Assembly (NCBI RefSeq): GCF_022699665.1
Contig: NZ_JALDNB010000003.1
Coordinates: 62,001-126,000, forward strand
DNA length: 64,000 nt
Direction: 5' to 3'
DNA from: Chryseobacterium aahli
Lineage (GTDB): Bacteria > Bacteroidota > Bacteroidia > Flavobacteriales > Weeksellaceae
Numbering within the stretch: position 1 is the first letter of the stretch; each line of letters opens with the position of its first letter. Positions 35,337 to 43,771 of the stretch are shown one piece after another. The position numbers and the translations under genes are program-made. Under the pieces are notes generated by a model, which was not told the origin of the DNA, made no database searches, and worked only from the letters and a program-made list of their open reading frames with translations.

Positions 35337-36011
35337 ATGACGACAAAACAATCAAACAGGCTCAATATGGCCAAAACCCTCAAGCAGTTTTTTTCCGTTG
35401 AAAACAGTAAATACTCCTGAAATAATCCTCTTACCCTGAGAATTTCAGAGCTCAATACAATTATCAGCAATCTTGATGCTTTAGCCGAAATTCAGACGAC
35501 CGACACTACAGCAAATACAGGTTTAAAGACAGACGCCAGAACAGTAATGATTGATCTTACGGTTGCGTATGCAAATACCGCTGCAGATTATTTTGATGAC
35601 AAAGACAGCCCTCTTGCAAAACAGCTTACAACGAGTAAGTCAAAAATCAAAAACATGACTGGAGTAGAAGCTAAAATCTACTGCCAAAAGCTGTATAATT
35701 TGGTAAACGAAAATACAGAAAATCTCAATCCGGACTATGTAACGACATCCGAAGCAGAAGAGTGGCTTACCGCAATTAATAATTTTGATGCCAAAGCGTA
35801 TGATGCAGACGTAAGGATAGACACTACACAAAACGCAACGCATGATCTGAATAATGAATTTAAAAAGCTTAGCATCTGTTTAAGTAAACTAGACAGGCTG
35901 ATGAAAAAATATGATATTCTCAATAAATCTTTTCACGGTAATTATAAGCTTTCACGCAAAACCTCAGATTTGGGAACCCGACACAATAGTGAACTTCCAA
36001 CAAAAGAATAA
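35337..36011 (+). pseudogene. Helical hypothetical protein interrupted by one in-frame TGA
   Basis: Starting at ATG 35337 the frame reads 27 codons (MTTKQSNRLNMAKTLKQFFS and on), meets TGA at 35418-35420, then stays open in the same frame to TAA at 36011. Downstream of the stop the product is a helical bundle with YFDDKDSPLAKQL, AEEWLTAINNFD and a C-terminal helix SKLDRLMKKYDILNK. The full product would be about 223 residues. Promoter and terminator are intact and there is no frameshift, so this is a single nonsense change; the only later ATG that keeps a long product is 35547 (154 residues). No family recognised. Confidence 0.7.
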
Positions 36012-36023
36012 ATATATAAAATG

Positions 36024-36047
36024 CCTGATTTTTAATCAGGTTTTTTT
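36024..36047 (+). terminator. Terminator of the interrupted gene
   Basis: CCTGATT/AATCAGG, 7-bp stem with loop TTT, followed by seven T residues. Confidence 0.85.
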
Positions 36048-36083
36048 GTGACATTACCTCAATCATTTGTCAAGATTTCTTAC

Positions 36084-36377
36084 CGAGCTATACAGAAAAC
36101 ATTCTATAGCGGCAAGTTCGTTTTCCGGAGCAGACAGATGATATTCCGGGTAATACATGAAGCATTCCGTAGTGTACAGTTCATTTTCCGAAGCAGACAG
36201 ATGATATTCTGAGGTGTACAGAAAGTATTCCTTTATGTACAGATCATATTCCGAAGCGTACAGCTGTCATTCTTAATCAGACATTCCACATTCAGATACC
36301 TTCATCTCATATTCAGGAGTGGGAAGCTCATATTCCTCAGCTGCCAGATCGTATTCAGCAATAAACAAAATACTCTC
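36084..36377. repeat. 21-nt minisatellite, 14 units in exact register
   Basis: Fourteen successive 21-nt units without any insertion or deletion; thirteen end in TTC, the last in CTC. Typical units: CGGAGCAGACAGATGATATTC (given here as 36126-36146) and 36189-36209, which differ at few positions. The period is seven codons. Read forward in one frame the units give a heptad like R-S-x-Q-x-I-F with one stop (36210); read on the minus strand they give E-Y-x-L-x-x-S with two stops. No plausible start codon heads a long frame on either strand. The remaining 36378-36690 holds nothing I can support. Confidence 0.85.
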
Positions 36378-36694
36378 ATACTATATAGATGTAGTTTCAA
36401 ATCACATACATCTTATTTCTATTCATTGAAAGAAAAAATCCACTTTCAGAAATTGATATTATGAAAAATTCATGAGGTTCTTAATAACTCTCTGTTTAGA
36501 AAAAAAATAAAATCAGTATGTTTGCAGCGAGGCAATTTTACTTAAAAATTAAAATAAAATCATACGCTTAGAACAGATTATTCTATTCTTAATCGCTCAG
36601 AAGTGATTTGCCCGATTGTATTTCTTTTGATTTTTTTTAATAAAGGTGATAAAGATTAGTCTGATGGTTTTATCTATAATCAAAGAAAAATAAG

Positions 36695-36702
36695 TAAATT
36701 TG
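36695..36702 (+). promoter_or_regulatory. Promoter -7 element for sucD
   Basis: TAAATTTG, 36 nt before the ATG at 36739. No clear -33 box. Confidence 0.5.
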
Positions 36703-36738
36703 TGAGCATTAATAAAAATAAATTAAAACAACAATAAA

Positions 36739-37611
36739 ATGTCAATTTTAGTAAACAAAGATTCTAAAGTAATTGTACAAGGTTTTACAGGTAACGAAGG
36801 TACTTTCCACGCTGGTCAGATGATCGAATACGGAACCAACGTAGTAGGTGGTGTTACTCCGGGAAAAGGAGGTAGCGAGCACCTTGGGAAGCCGGTATTT
36901 AATACTGTTGCTGACGCTGTTGCAAAAGCTGGAGCTAATGTAAGTATCATTTTTGTACCACCTGCATTTGCTGCAGATGCTATCATGGAAGCTGCTGAAG
37001 CGGGTATTAAAGTAATCGTATGTATTACAGAAGGTATTCCTGTTGCAGACATGGTAAAAGTAAAATCTTATATCGCTGACAAAGAGTGCAGATTGATCGG
37101 GCCAAACTGTCCGGGAATCATCACTTCTGATGAAGCTAAAATTGGTATTATGCCAGGTTTCGTTTTCAAAAAAGGGAAAGTAGGGATCGTTTCAAAATCT
37201 GGAACTCTTACTTATGAAGCTGCTGACCAAGTTGTAAAAGCTGGTTACGGTGTTTCTACAGCGATCGGAATCGGTGGTGATCCAATCATTGGAACTACTA
37301 CAAGAGAAGCTCTTGAATTGTTCATCAACGACCCCGAAACTGAAGCGGTTGTAATGATCGGTGAAATCGGTGGTGGTCTTGAAGCTGAAGCTGCAAGATG
37401 GTACAAAGCTAGTGGTTCTACAAAACCAGTTGTTGGTTTTATCGCTGGACAAACTGCTCCTAAAGGCAGAACAATGGGGCACGCAGGTGCTATTGTTGGA
37501 GGTGATGAAGATACAGCTCAGGCTAAAATGGAAATCATGAGAGAAAACGGTATCAATGTAGTAGATTCCCCTGCTGACATTGGTGTTACTGTTGCAAAAG
37601 TTTTAGGATAA
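36739..37611 (+). CDS. sucD: Succinyl-CoA synthetase alpha subunit
   Basis: 290 residues: CoA-binding Rossmann domain with [13 protein letters not shown] near 13, GGVTPGKGG near 39, [20 protein letters not shown] near 117, [10 protein letters not shown] near 147, [11 protein letters not shown] near 167, and the phospho-His in GHAGAIVGG near 240. Citric acid cycle enzyme. sucC is not adjacent; separation of the two genes is common in flavobacteria. A long imperfect hairpin (AATCGCC with GGCGATT, 37632-37681) follows and may end transcription. Confidence 0.95.
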   Translation: MSILVNKDSKVIVQGFTGNEGTFHAGQMIEYGTNVVGGVTPGKGGSEHLGKPVFNTVADAVAKAGANVSIIFVPPAFAADAIMEAAEAGIKVIVCITEGIPVADMVKVKSYIADKECRLIGPNCPGIITSDEAKIGIMPGFVFKKGKVGIVSKSGTLTYEAADQVVKAGYGVSTAIGIGGDPIIGTTTREALELFINDPETEAVVMIGEIGGGLEAEAARWYKASGSTKPVVGFIAGQTAPKGRTMGHAGAIVGGDEDTAQAKMEIMRENGINVVDSPADIGVTVAKVLG

Positions 37612-37735
37612 TTAAACACTAAATATTATGAAATCGCCTTTCCTGATTGAGGAAGCTATTCAATGATTTTGGTAGGCGATTACATAACTTGTTCCGACTA
37701 ATCGGGATGACTATTAAAAACAATACAAACTACAT

Positions 37736-38380
37736 ATGAAAAAATTTTTATTAGCATCAGCTTTAGCATTTTCTACTTTATCATTCGCACAGATTGATTT
37801 TAGTAGTACAAGATTCGGTGTTACTGCTGGTGGAAACTATTCGAGAGTAAAAAATGCACACAATCCTTCAGGAGCTAGATTTGCTTTTCAGGGTGGTGTT
37901 TTAGCATTAATCCCAATGGGAGGTTCTAACCAGTTTTATCTTCAGCCGGAAGTAGTATACTACGGTGCCGGAGAATCTGGAAAAGATAAGAATGCTAAAG
38001 GTGTAAAAGGTTATGATGCTGTTTATGCTAATAACTACATCAGTGTTCCTGTATCTTTCAAAGGATATTTTTCTGAAGCAGAATCAGAATTCTTTGGATT
38101 GATTGGTCCAAGATTTAATTTTTTACTCGATCAAAAGGTTAAAAATGAATCTCGTGAAATCTATAGAACAGATCAACTGGGTAAAGCAAAATCATTTAAC
38201 TTCGCAATAGGCGCAGGTATTGGTTATAGCTACAAAAGACAGCTCGAATTGGCTTTAAAGTATGATTTTGGTTTATCAAATACTTATCCAAATCTGGATG
38301 AAAGCAAGTTAGATCCAAATTCAGCTAAAAAGAAGTCTGAGCAGGTTATTAGTTTAAGCTTAAGCTATATCTTCGAATAA
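37736..38380 (+). CDS. Outer-membrane beta-barrel protein (PorT-like family)
   Basis: 214 residues with signal peptide (ending LSFAQ), then alternating amphipathic strands: FGVTAGGNYSRV, YLQPEVVYYGAG, YISVPVSFKGYF, FFGLIGPRFNFLLDQKV, FAIGAGIGYSY, and a terminal aromatic residue region (SLSLSYIFE). Fits the small eight-stranded barrels of the PorT/OmpW-like type (outer membrane protein beta-barrel domain). Specific role unknown. Confidence 0.8.
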   Translation: MKKFLLASALAFSTLSFAQIDFSSTRFGVTAGGNYSRVKNAHNPSGARFAFQGGVLALIPMGGSNQFYLQPEVVYYGAGESGKDKNAKGVKGYDAVYANNYISVPVSFKGYFSEAESEFFGLIGPRFNFLLDQKVKNESREIYRTDQLGKAKSFNFAIGAGIGYSYKRQLELALKYDFGLSNTYPNLDESKLDPNSAKKKSEQVISLSLSYIFE

Positions 38381-38402
38381 AAATTTTTCATTCAAAACAT
38401 AA

Positions 38403-38434
38403 AAAAATCCCGGGATAAATATCTCGGGATTTTT
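38403..38434. terminator. Bidirectional terminator between convergent genes
   Basis: A 10-bp stem ATCCCGGGAT with ATCTCGGGAT (one G-T wobble), loop AAAT, flanked by A run and T run. Serves the barrel gene and the ABC permease gene. Confidence 0.85.
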
Positions 38435-38472
38435 GTTTTTATTTTAAATATGATGTTTGATGGCAAACGGAT

Positions 38473-39783
38473 TTAACTCCTAATCCACTTCCAAAGCTCT
38501 TTCAGCGTAGCTTTATTTCCATACATCAAAATTCCAACTCTGTAAATCTTTCCGGCTAAGAAAATCATAAAAATAGTCGTTGCCAATAATAAGAAAATAG
38601 ATAAAGCAATTTCCCAAGCCGGAACGCCGTAAGGAATTCTCGCAATCATCGCAACAGGAGACGTAAAAGGAATTATTGATAACCAGAAGCCTAAAGGCCC
38701 ATCCGGATTATTCATTAAAGAAAAACTTCCGTACATCCCCAAAGTCAAAGGCAAAATGGCAAATAAAGTGAATTGCTGTGTTTCGGTTTCGTTATCCACT
38801 GCAGAACCGATTGCTGCGTAAATTGAGCTGTAAAAGATATATCCTAAAAGGAAAAATACGATAAATACAAAGATGATCAAAGGGAAATTAAGTTCCAATA
38901 AACTATGAGAAATCTGTGTGAATATTTGTAAAATATCCAATTTGCTTAAAATACCTTCATCACCTCCCGGCATGTTTTTCTGCATAGAAGAAAATCCGGT
39001 GTTCAAAACTAATGCGCCAATTACAGACATAGATATCCAGACGAGAAATTGTGTTAAAGCAACCATTGTAACCCCGAGAATTTTCCCCATCATCAGTTCA
39101 AAAGGTTTTACCGATGAAATGATAATTTCCACAACACGGTTGTTTTTTTCCTCAAGAACGCTTCTCATGACACGTACTCCGTAAATGATGATGAACATGA
39201 AAGTAACATACATTAATCCTAAGCTTAGTGCCGTTTTTACGCCAAAAGCAAGGTCAGAATCTTCTTTATTATCTTCTGATACGTTGATTGTTTTCAGTTC
39301 AAAATTTTTATCAAGATTATCAAGCTGCGATTCTGCAATGCCTAATTGTTTGATTTTCTCTTTCTTAATTACATTGCTAATATCAGAGATGATGCGCTGT
39401 TTGGTATCAAGACCGATTTTAGTATTAACAACTAATCTTGTGTTTTTTTCCAAATCATCAAAATTCTGACTTGCTATTTGAGGTAAAATCAAAATACCAT
39501 CTAAAGACTCGTTGCCTTTAAGGTTTTTAAGTTTAGATTTTTCATCTGCTATTGGAACAAAAATATATTCCAGCTTATCATTAGATTTTAGCTGACCTTT
39601 AAAAAGCCCGCTGTTGTCTACCACTTCAATCACATTGTGAGATTCGTTGGCTTTAAACATTAGTCCGATAACCGCTCCGAATCCTATGATCATTAATGGA
39701 GCTAATAAAGTCAGTAAAATGAAAGATTTTTTCTTAACCTGCGTAAGAAATTCTCTTTTTGTAATTAAATATATATTGTTCAT
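38473..39783 (-). CDS. ABC-2 type transporter permease
   Basis: 436 residues. First membrane segment at about 20-40 (SFILLTLLAPLMIIGFGAV), a large extracytoplasmic domain at about 45-180, then five segments from about 185 to 425, with RVMRSVLEEKNNRVVEIIISS near 205, the coupling region typical of NatB-like permeases. Start 4 nt after the stop of the ATPase gene, so the two form an operon. Likely exports sodium, drugs or lipids; the substrate is unknown. Confidence 0.88.
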   Translation of the reverse strand: MNNIYLITKREFLTQVKKKSFILLTLLAPLMIIGFGAVIGLMFKANESHNVIEVVDNSGLFKGQLKSNDKLEYIFVPIADEKSKLKNLKGNESLDGILILPQIASQNFDDLEKNTRLVVNTKIGLDTKQRIISDISNVIKKEKIKQLGIAESQLDNLDKNFELKTINVSEDNKEDSDLAFGVKTALSLGLMYVTFMFIIIYGVRVMRSVLEEKNNRVVEIIISSVKPFELMMGKILGVTMVALTQFLVWISMSVIGALVLNTGFSSMQKNMPGGDEGILSKLDILQIFTQISHSLLELNFPLIIFVFIVFFLLGYIFYSSIYAAIGSAVDNETETQQFTLFAILPLTLGMYGSFSLMNNPDGPLGFWLSIIPFTSPVAMIARIPYGVPAWEIALSIFLLLATTIFMIFLAGKIYRVGILMYGNKATLKELWKWIRS

Positions 39784-39787
39784 AGAT

Positions 39788-40699
39788 TTAAGAATGATTA
39801 CCTACGGCATTAATAAACACTTCATTCATGCTCGGAATTTTTTCGTCAAATGATCTTACTTTTCCTGCCTGTACAAGATCCAGTAAAATATCATTTTGAT
39901 TCACCGTGTTTTTAAGATCAAAAGAAATTAGATTATTTTGCTCAGACAAGTTGAAAATTTCATACTTATTTTGGAAGTTCTGAAGTTGTTCATTATTCAC
40001 ATCAGAAAGCGTAATTCCAAAAATATTCTTCTTGAATTTTTCTCGCACATCAAAAACTCTTCCGTCGATTATTTTCTTAGAATTATCAATTAGTGCAACA
40101 TAGTCACACATTTCTTCCACACTTTCCATTCTGTGGGTAGAAAGAATAATGGTGGTTCCATTATTTTTAAGTTCAATGATTTGATCTTTAATTAAATTTG
40201 CATTGACAGGATCAAAACCTGAAAACGGCTCGTCAAGAATCAACAAATGTGGTCTGTGAAGAACAGTTACTACAAACTGAATTTTCTGCGCCATTCCTTT
40301 GGATAGTTCAGAAAGTTTCTTCTTCCACCATTGATCGATATGCAGTTTTTCAAACCATTTTTTGGCTTCATTCAACGCGTCATTTTTTTTCATTCCCTTC
40401 AGTTCTCCGAAGTAAAGAATCTGATCTCCGACGCTCATGTTTTTATATAAACCTCGCTCTTCAGGCATATACCCGATGTCTTTGATGTGATTAGGATTGA
40501 GCTTTTCTCCATTGATGAAAACATCTCCGGAATCTGCTTGTGTGATTTGATTGATGATACGGATAAAAGAGGTTTTTCCTGCTCCGTTGGGTCCTAGAAG
40601 ACCGTAGATACTTCCTTTCGGCACATGTATGCTAAAATCATCCAATGCTATTTTTTTTCCTGCATTGTAGGTTTTAGTAATATGTTCAGCTTTTAGCAT
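39788..40699 (-). CDS. ABC transporter ATP-binding protein
   Basis: 303 residues. Walker A GPNGAGKTS near 36, signature LSKGMAQKIQF near 133 (a variant of LSGGQ), Walker B LLILDEPFSGFDP near 153, switch His in STHRMES. C-terminal extension of about 80 residues (DUF4162-like) as in NatA/YhaQ-type exporters. Partner of the permease encoded next. Confidence 0.9.
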   Translation of the reverse strand: MLKAEHITKTYNAGKKIALDDFSIHVPKGSIYGLLGPNGAGKTSFIRIINQITQADSGDVFINGEKLNPNHIKDIGYMPEERGLYKNMSVGDQILYFGELKGMKKNDALNEAKKWFEKLHIDQWWKKKLSELSKGMAQKIQFVVTVLHRPHLLILDEPFSGFDPVNANLIKDQIIELKNNGTTIILSTHRMESVEEMCDYVALIDNSKKIIDGRVFDVREKFKKNIFGITLSDVNNEQLQNFQNKYEIFNLSEQNNLISFDLKNTVNQNDILLDLVQAGKVRSFDEKIPSMNEVFINAVGNHS

Positions 40700-40799
40700 T
40701 CAGTTGTTTTTTATAATGAGTATAAAAATAATCCGAAAGTTACGGAATTAAAAGAATTTTGCTAAAAGAAAAAATCCTGATGTTGATCAGGATTTAATA

Positions 40800-41150
40800 T
40801 TATTGTTTTACTATTTGAGTAACCTTTTGCGTATTGTCGCTGAGAATGTAGCGAATCAGATACTTTCCGGGCTTTAATTTTTCAATATTAATTTCAGCTT
40901 TGTTTGTATTGACATTATAGTTGGCAACCTGCGTTCCCAATATCGAATAAAATATCACTGATTTAATTTTTAAAGAAGAATCTTTGGCTTTTACTACCAA
41001 AAAGTCTTTCGCGGGGTTTGGGTATGCAGTAAGAACCCCATCATCAGACTTTTGAGAAGTGGAGGAAGGCTCTTTGATTTGTGCTTTAATATTGTCGGAA
41101 AAACCAACAAAAGCGCCCATAAATATAATTAAAAGTAAAAGTTTTTTCAT
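40800..41150 (-). CDS. Secreted protein consisting of little more than a type IX sorting domain
   Basis: 116 residues: signal peptide of about 23 residues (ending IKAQ), a linker of some 15 Ser/Lys-rich residues, and a full type A sorting domain (LTAYPNPAKDFLVVK, KSVIFYSILGTQV, INIEKLKPGKYLIRYIL, final VTQIVKQ). There is no cargo domain between them. A promoter with both boxes lies upstream. Such minimal proteins occur in flavobacteria; the function is unknown. Confidence 0.8.
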   Translation of the reverse strand: MKKLLLLIIFMGAFVGFSDNIKAQIKEPSSTSQKSDDGVLTAYPNPAKDFLVVKAKDSSLKIKSVIFYSILGTQVANYNVNTNKAEINIEKLKPGKYLIRYILSDNTQKVTQIVKQ

Positions 41151-41180
41151 CTAACGTATAATTTGCATAATTATTACTAA

Positions 41181-41211
41181 CAAAAGTAATAAATTCTATA
41201 ATCATCTGCAA
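41181..41211 (-). promoter_or_regulatory. Promoter of the minimal sorting-domain gene
   Basis: On the minus strand TTG (41211-41209), 20-nt spacer, TACTTTTG (41188-41181), 30 nt before the ATG at 41150. Confidence 0.7.
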
Positions 41212-41233
41212 TAGTTTTTTATAGAACTTATAT

Positions 41234-41242
41234 TAAATTTGC
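41234..41242 (+). promoter_or_regulatory. Promoter -7 element for hemB
   Basis: TAAATTTGC, 27 nt before ATG 41270; it is divergent from the minimal sorting-domain gene and the two promoters share this 120-nt interval. Confidence 0.6.
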
Positions 41243-41269
41243 AATAAATTATTCAAAAAGTATTCCAAA

Positions 41270-42259
41270 ATGATATATTCAAGAAACAGAAGATTGAGAG
41301 TAAATGAATCTATGAGAGGTTTGGTAAGAGAATGCAGCCTTTCTACAGACGATTTTGTAATGCCGATCTTCGTAATGGAAGGTGAAAATAAAGAAGAAGC
41401 AATTTCTTCAATGCCGGGAATTTTCAGACGAAGTATTGATTTGACGGTTAAAGAATGTAAAGAATTATTTTCTTTAGGTGTAAAAGCAGTCAATCTCTAC
41501 ATGAAAGTTTCGGAACATTTGAAAGACAACACGGGAAAAGAAGCCTGGAACAAAGATGGGTTGATGCAAAATACCATCAAGGCCATAAAAGATGCTGTTC
41601 CTGAAATGGTGATTATGCCTGATGTTGCTTTAGATCCATATTCAATCTATGGTCACGACGGAATTATAGAAAACGGTAAAGTCTTAAATGACGCAACCAA
41701 TGATGCTTTAGCAAGAATGTCTGTTTCCCATGCAGAAGCCGGAGCAGATATTGTGGCACCGAGTGACATGATGGATGGCAGAGTGTTGGCGATTCGTGAA
41801 GCGTTGGAAGAAAGTGGTTTCCACGATGTGGGAATTTTGAGTTACGCTGCAAAATATGCTAGTTCGTTCTACGGACCTTTCAGAAGTGCTTTAGACAGTG
41901 CACCAAAAGATAATATGGAAATTCCGAAAGATAAAAAGACCTATCAGATGGATTTTCACAATTCTCGTGAAGCTTTAAATGAAGTTTTTAAGGATGTGGA
42001 AGAAGGTGCAGATATCATCATGATTAAACCAGGTTTGCCGTATTTGGACATCGTTTCAAAAGTGCGTGAAGCCATCGATTTACCAATTGCAGTTTACAAC
42101 GTAAGCGGAGAATATGCCATGTTGAAAGCAGCGGCTCAAAATGGTTGGCTAGACAACGATAAAGCAATCATTGAGAGTTTAACGTGTTTCAAAAGAGCAG
42201 GAGCAGATATGATTTTCACGTATGCTGCGAAAGAAGCTGCGATTCTTTTAAACAGGTAA
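41270..42259 (+). CDS. hemB: Delta-aminolevulinic acid dehydratase (porphobilinogen synthase)
   Basis: 329 residues. RRLRVNESMRGLVRE at 5, PIFVMEGENKEE near 33, DVALDPYSIYGHDG near 115, VAPSDMMDGRV near 163, SYAAKYASSFYGPF near 193 (first Schiff-base Lys) and MIKPGLPYLDIV near 248 (second). The Cys triad of the zinc enzyme is not present at 115-130 (DPYSIYGHDG in place of Cys residues), so it belongs to the zinc-free, magnesium or potassium dependent group. Heme pathway. Confidence 0.95.
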   Translation: MIYSRNRRLRVNESMRGLVRECSLSTDDFVMPIFVMEGENKEEAISSMPGIFRRSIDLTVKECKELFSLGVKAVNLYMKVSEHLKDNTGKEAWNKDGLMQNTIKAIKDAVPEMVIMPDVALDPYSIYGHDGIIENGKVLNDATNDALARMSVSHAEAGADIVAPSDMMDGRVLAIREALEESGFHDVGILSYAAKYASSFYGPFRSALDSAPKDNMEIPKDKKTYQMDFHNSREALNEVFKDVEEGADIIMIKPGLPYLDIVSKVREAIDLPIAVYNVSGEYAMLKAAAQNGWLDNDKAIIESLTCFKRAGADMIFTYAAKEAAILLNR

Positions 42260-42267
42260 TTAGTTTT

Positions 42268-42335
42268 AAGTTATTAGTTATGAATTATAAGTTGCAAGAA
42301 AACGTTCTTGACTCATAATTCATAACTAATAACTT
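42268..42335. repeat. Long perfect inverted repeat between convergent genes
   Basis: A 21-bp arm at 42268-42288 is exactly complementary to 42315-42335; the 26-nt spacer contains a second stem CAAGAA/TTCTTG with loop AACG. AT-only composition in the arms. It lies between the hemB stop and the convergent gene at 42344 and may work as a bidirectional terminator. Confidence 0.8.
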
Positions 42336-42343
42336 TCAAAAAA

Positions 42344-43072
42344 TTATTTAAAATCAAAATCTTTCCCTTTGGTAAATTTTGCTGCAAAAGGAGCCTGATT
42401 TCCGGAATATTTTAAAACAAAATGCTTTTTCGTATCCGTATCAACTTTGGCTTCCACTTCTACATCCTGTGTCTGAAAACTGACATCTAAGCCAACTCCA
42501 GATTCTTTTTCCAGAAAAATTTCTACACTTTCAGCATAGAATAATGAAGTACTTAAATAATTAAATTTAATATTTTTCCGATACGTTTTCGATTCAGAAT
42601 CTGTGAATTCAGAATATTTTCTCAGAATTTCAATTCCTGGAGAATCGATGTTGGTAATTCTAGATTTTGTCACTCCGTTCACACGTACAGAAAAACTTTT
42701 CGCACTGTTGATGTTTCCATTGATTCCGATATTAAAAAGAGATGGCAACGCGAGACCATATTCAACCATACTTTCTTTGGTAAATTCAAAATCAGGAATC
42801 AAAGCTGGATGTTTGGGAATACTTAAAAGTTGATCTTTTACGGTTTTTAACTGCTCATCAGAGAATAAAAATCCGATAAGATTATTGTTGGTTGTTCTCC
42901 AGTTTCTCCCGTTCCATTCGTAAATTTCACAAAGCAACGTGTCTGCGGAAGAATGGGGAAGAAGGTCAATGTCCTGCCATTTGAAAACTTCTTTTGCGTA
43001 AGGTCTGCGGTTGATGAGATTAATTCCTAAATCTAATGCGAGTAAATCGGTTAATTGTTGATTATTTTTCAT
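42344..43072 (-). CDS. Hypothetical protein, possible remote gasdermin-like fold
   Basis: 242 residues, no signal peptide. The N-terminal third is mixed (LLALDLGINLINRRP, WQDIDLLPHSSADTLLCEIY). From about 95 the protein is beta-rich: LALPSLFNIGINGNINSAKS, FSVRVNGVTKSRITNID, LFYAESVEIFLEKESGVGLD, and a final LKYSGNQAPFAAKFTKGKDF. The order of strands and the closing YxGxxxPFAxKF pattern remind me of bacterial gasdermins, but no cysteine sits at the N-terminus and no protease gene is adjacent. I do not recognise a named family. It follows the TM2 gene by 82 nt. Confidence 0.55.
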   Translation of the reverse strand: MKNNQQLTDLLALDLGINLINRRPYAKEVFKWQDIDLLPHSSADTLLCEIYEWNGRNWRTTNNNLIGFLFSDEQLKTVKDQLLSIPKHPALIPDFEFTKESMVEYGLALPSLFNIGINGNINSAKSFSVRVNGVTKSRITNIDSPGIEILRKYSEFTDSESKTYRKNIKFNYLSTSLFYAESVEIFLEKESGVGLDVSFQTQDVEVEAKVDTDTKKHFVLKYSGNQAPFAAKFTKGKDFDFK

Positions 43073-43154
43073 AAAATTTAAATTGTAGATAGTGATTTAA
43101 ATTTAAGAAAAATATCAATTAATCAGATTCGTAAAAGGAAAATTTGTATTAAAA

Positions 43155-43445
43155 TTACAACCAGCCTTTTTTGTTGTGAACATACGTATTGTCAAATTGC
43201 TCGTCGCTCATAAACAAATAAATAATTCCCTCGATAAATGGAATGATTGAAGCTGCTCCGAAAGTAACAACATTTAGAACCAACTGAATAACTCCTTCTT
43301 TTGTATATCCCAAATAGAATTTGTTTAAAGCTAACCAACCGACAAGAAGACCTAAAAGTGCAGCCGGAATTTTCTTCTCTGATTTATAAGGCATATTATT
43401 TTGTTGTTGAGCATTGCCGTCTTTTGTGTAACCGTAATTTTCCAT
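43155..43445 (-). CDS. TM2 domain-containing membrane protein
   Basis: 96 residues. Polar N-terminus with Gln-rich stretch, then the TM2 domain: KKIPAALLGLLVGWLALNKF, YLGYTKEGVIQLVLNV, FIEGIIYLFMSDEQFD. Two membrane helices joined by a short loop containing the FYLGYxxxG motif. Function of TM2 proteins is unknown. Cotranscription with the downstream hypothetical gene is possible. Confidence 0.88.
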   Translation of the reverse strand: MENYGYTKDGNAQQQNNMPYKSEKKIPAALLGLLVGWLALNKFYLGYTKEGVIQLVLNVVTFGAASIIPFIEGIIYLFMSDEQFDNTYVHNKKGWL

Positions 43446-43584
43446 AATAAATTTTGTTTTGTTGTTTTAGATAAGTAGCAGTAATACAGCCATCGTTACA
43501 GAAGATTTCAGAATTAATGGAAAATTAATATTGATTTATACGATTGTTTGCAATTTGTCGTCATCAAGAATACATTGTATTTCA

Positions 43585-43620
43585 TTGTTAAGTTTCCGCC
43601 GTTGTTTAACTTAACAACGG
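43585..43620. repeat. Two overlapping, mutually exclusive inverted repeats
   Basis: TTGTTAAGTT (43585-43594) is complementary to AACTTAACAA (43608-43617). CCGTTGTT (43599-43606) is complementary to AACAACGG (43613-43620). The right arms share five bases, so only one hairpin can form at a time. It is in the 326-nt interval between the TM2 gene and lptB, where I see no gene. Confidence 0.6.
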
Positions 43621-43758
43621 TCAAGATTTAAAATTCTTTGTTTGGCTTTGCATTAAATTAAATGTTATGAAAAATTGCGGAAGTTCAATTTGATTTATTA
43701 AAATATCATAAAACTGAAACAACCATTTTTAATCTGAAATTTAAATTCAAAAAAACTT

Positions 43759-43767
43759 TATCTTTGC
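43759..43767 (+). promoter_or_regulatory. Promoter -7 element for lptB, almost touching the start codon
   Basis: TATCTTTGC ends 4 nt before the ATG at 43772. With a transcription start a few bases after the box the message would be leaderless or nearly so. Confidence 0.7.
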
Positions 43768-43771
43768 CTTT

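Noticed and set aside
35418..35420. TGA read as selenocysteine or recoded
   Set aside because: No selenocysteine-insertion-type stem next to it and no selenium genes seen; a plain nonsense change is simpler.
36084..36377. CRISPR array
   Set aside because: Units are contiguous with no spacers, the period is 21 nt, and no cas gene is in the window.
40800..42335. Regulatory link between hemB and the minimal sorting-domain gene
   Set aside because: They are only divergent neighbours; nothing in the shared interval looks like a common operator.
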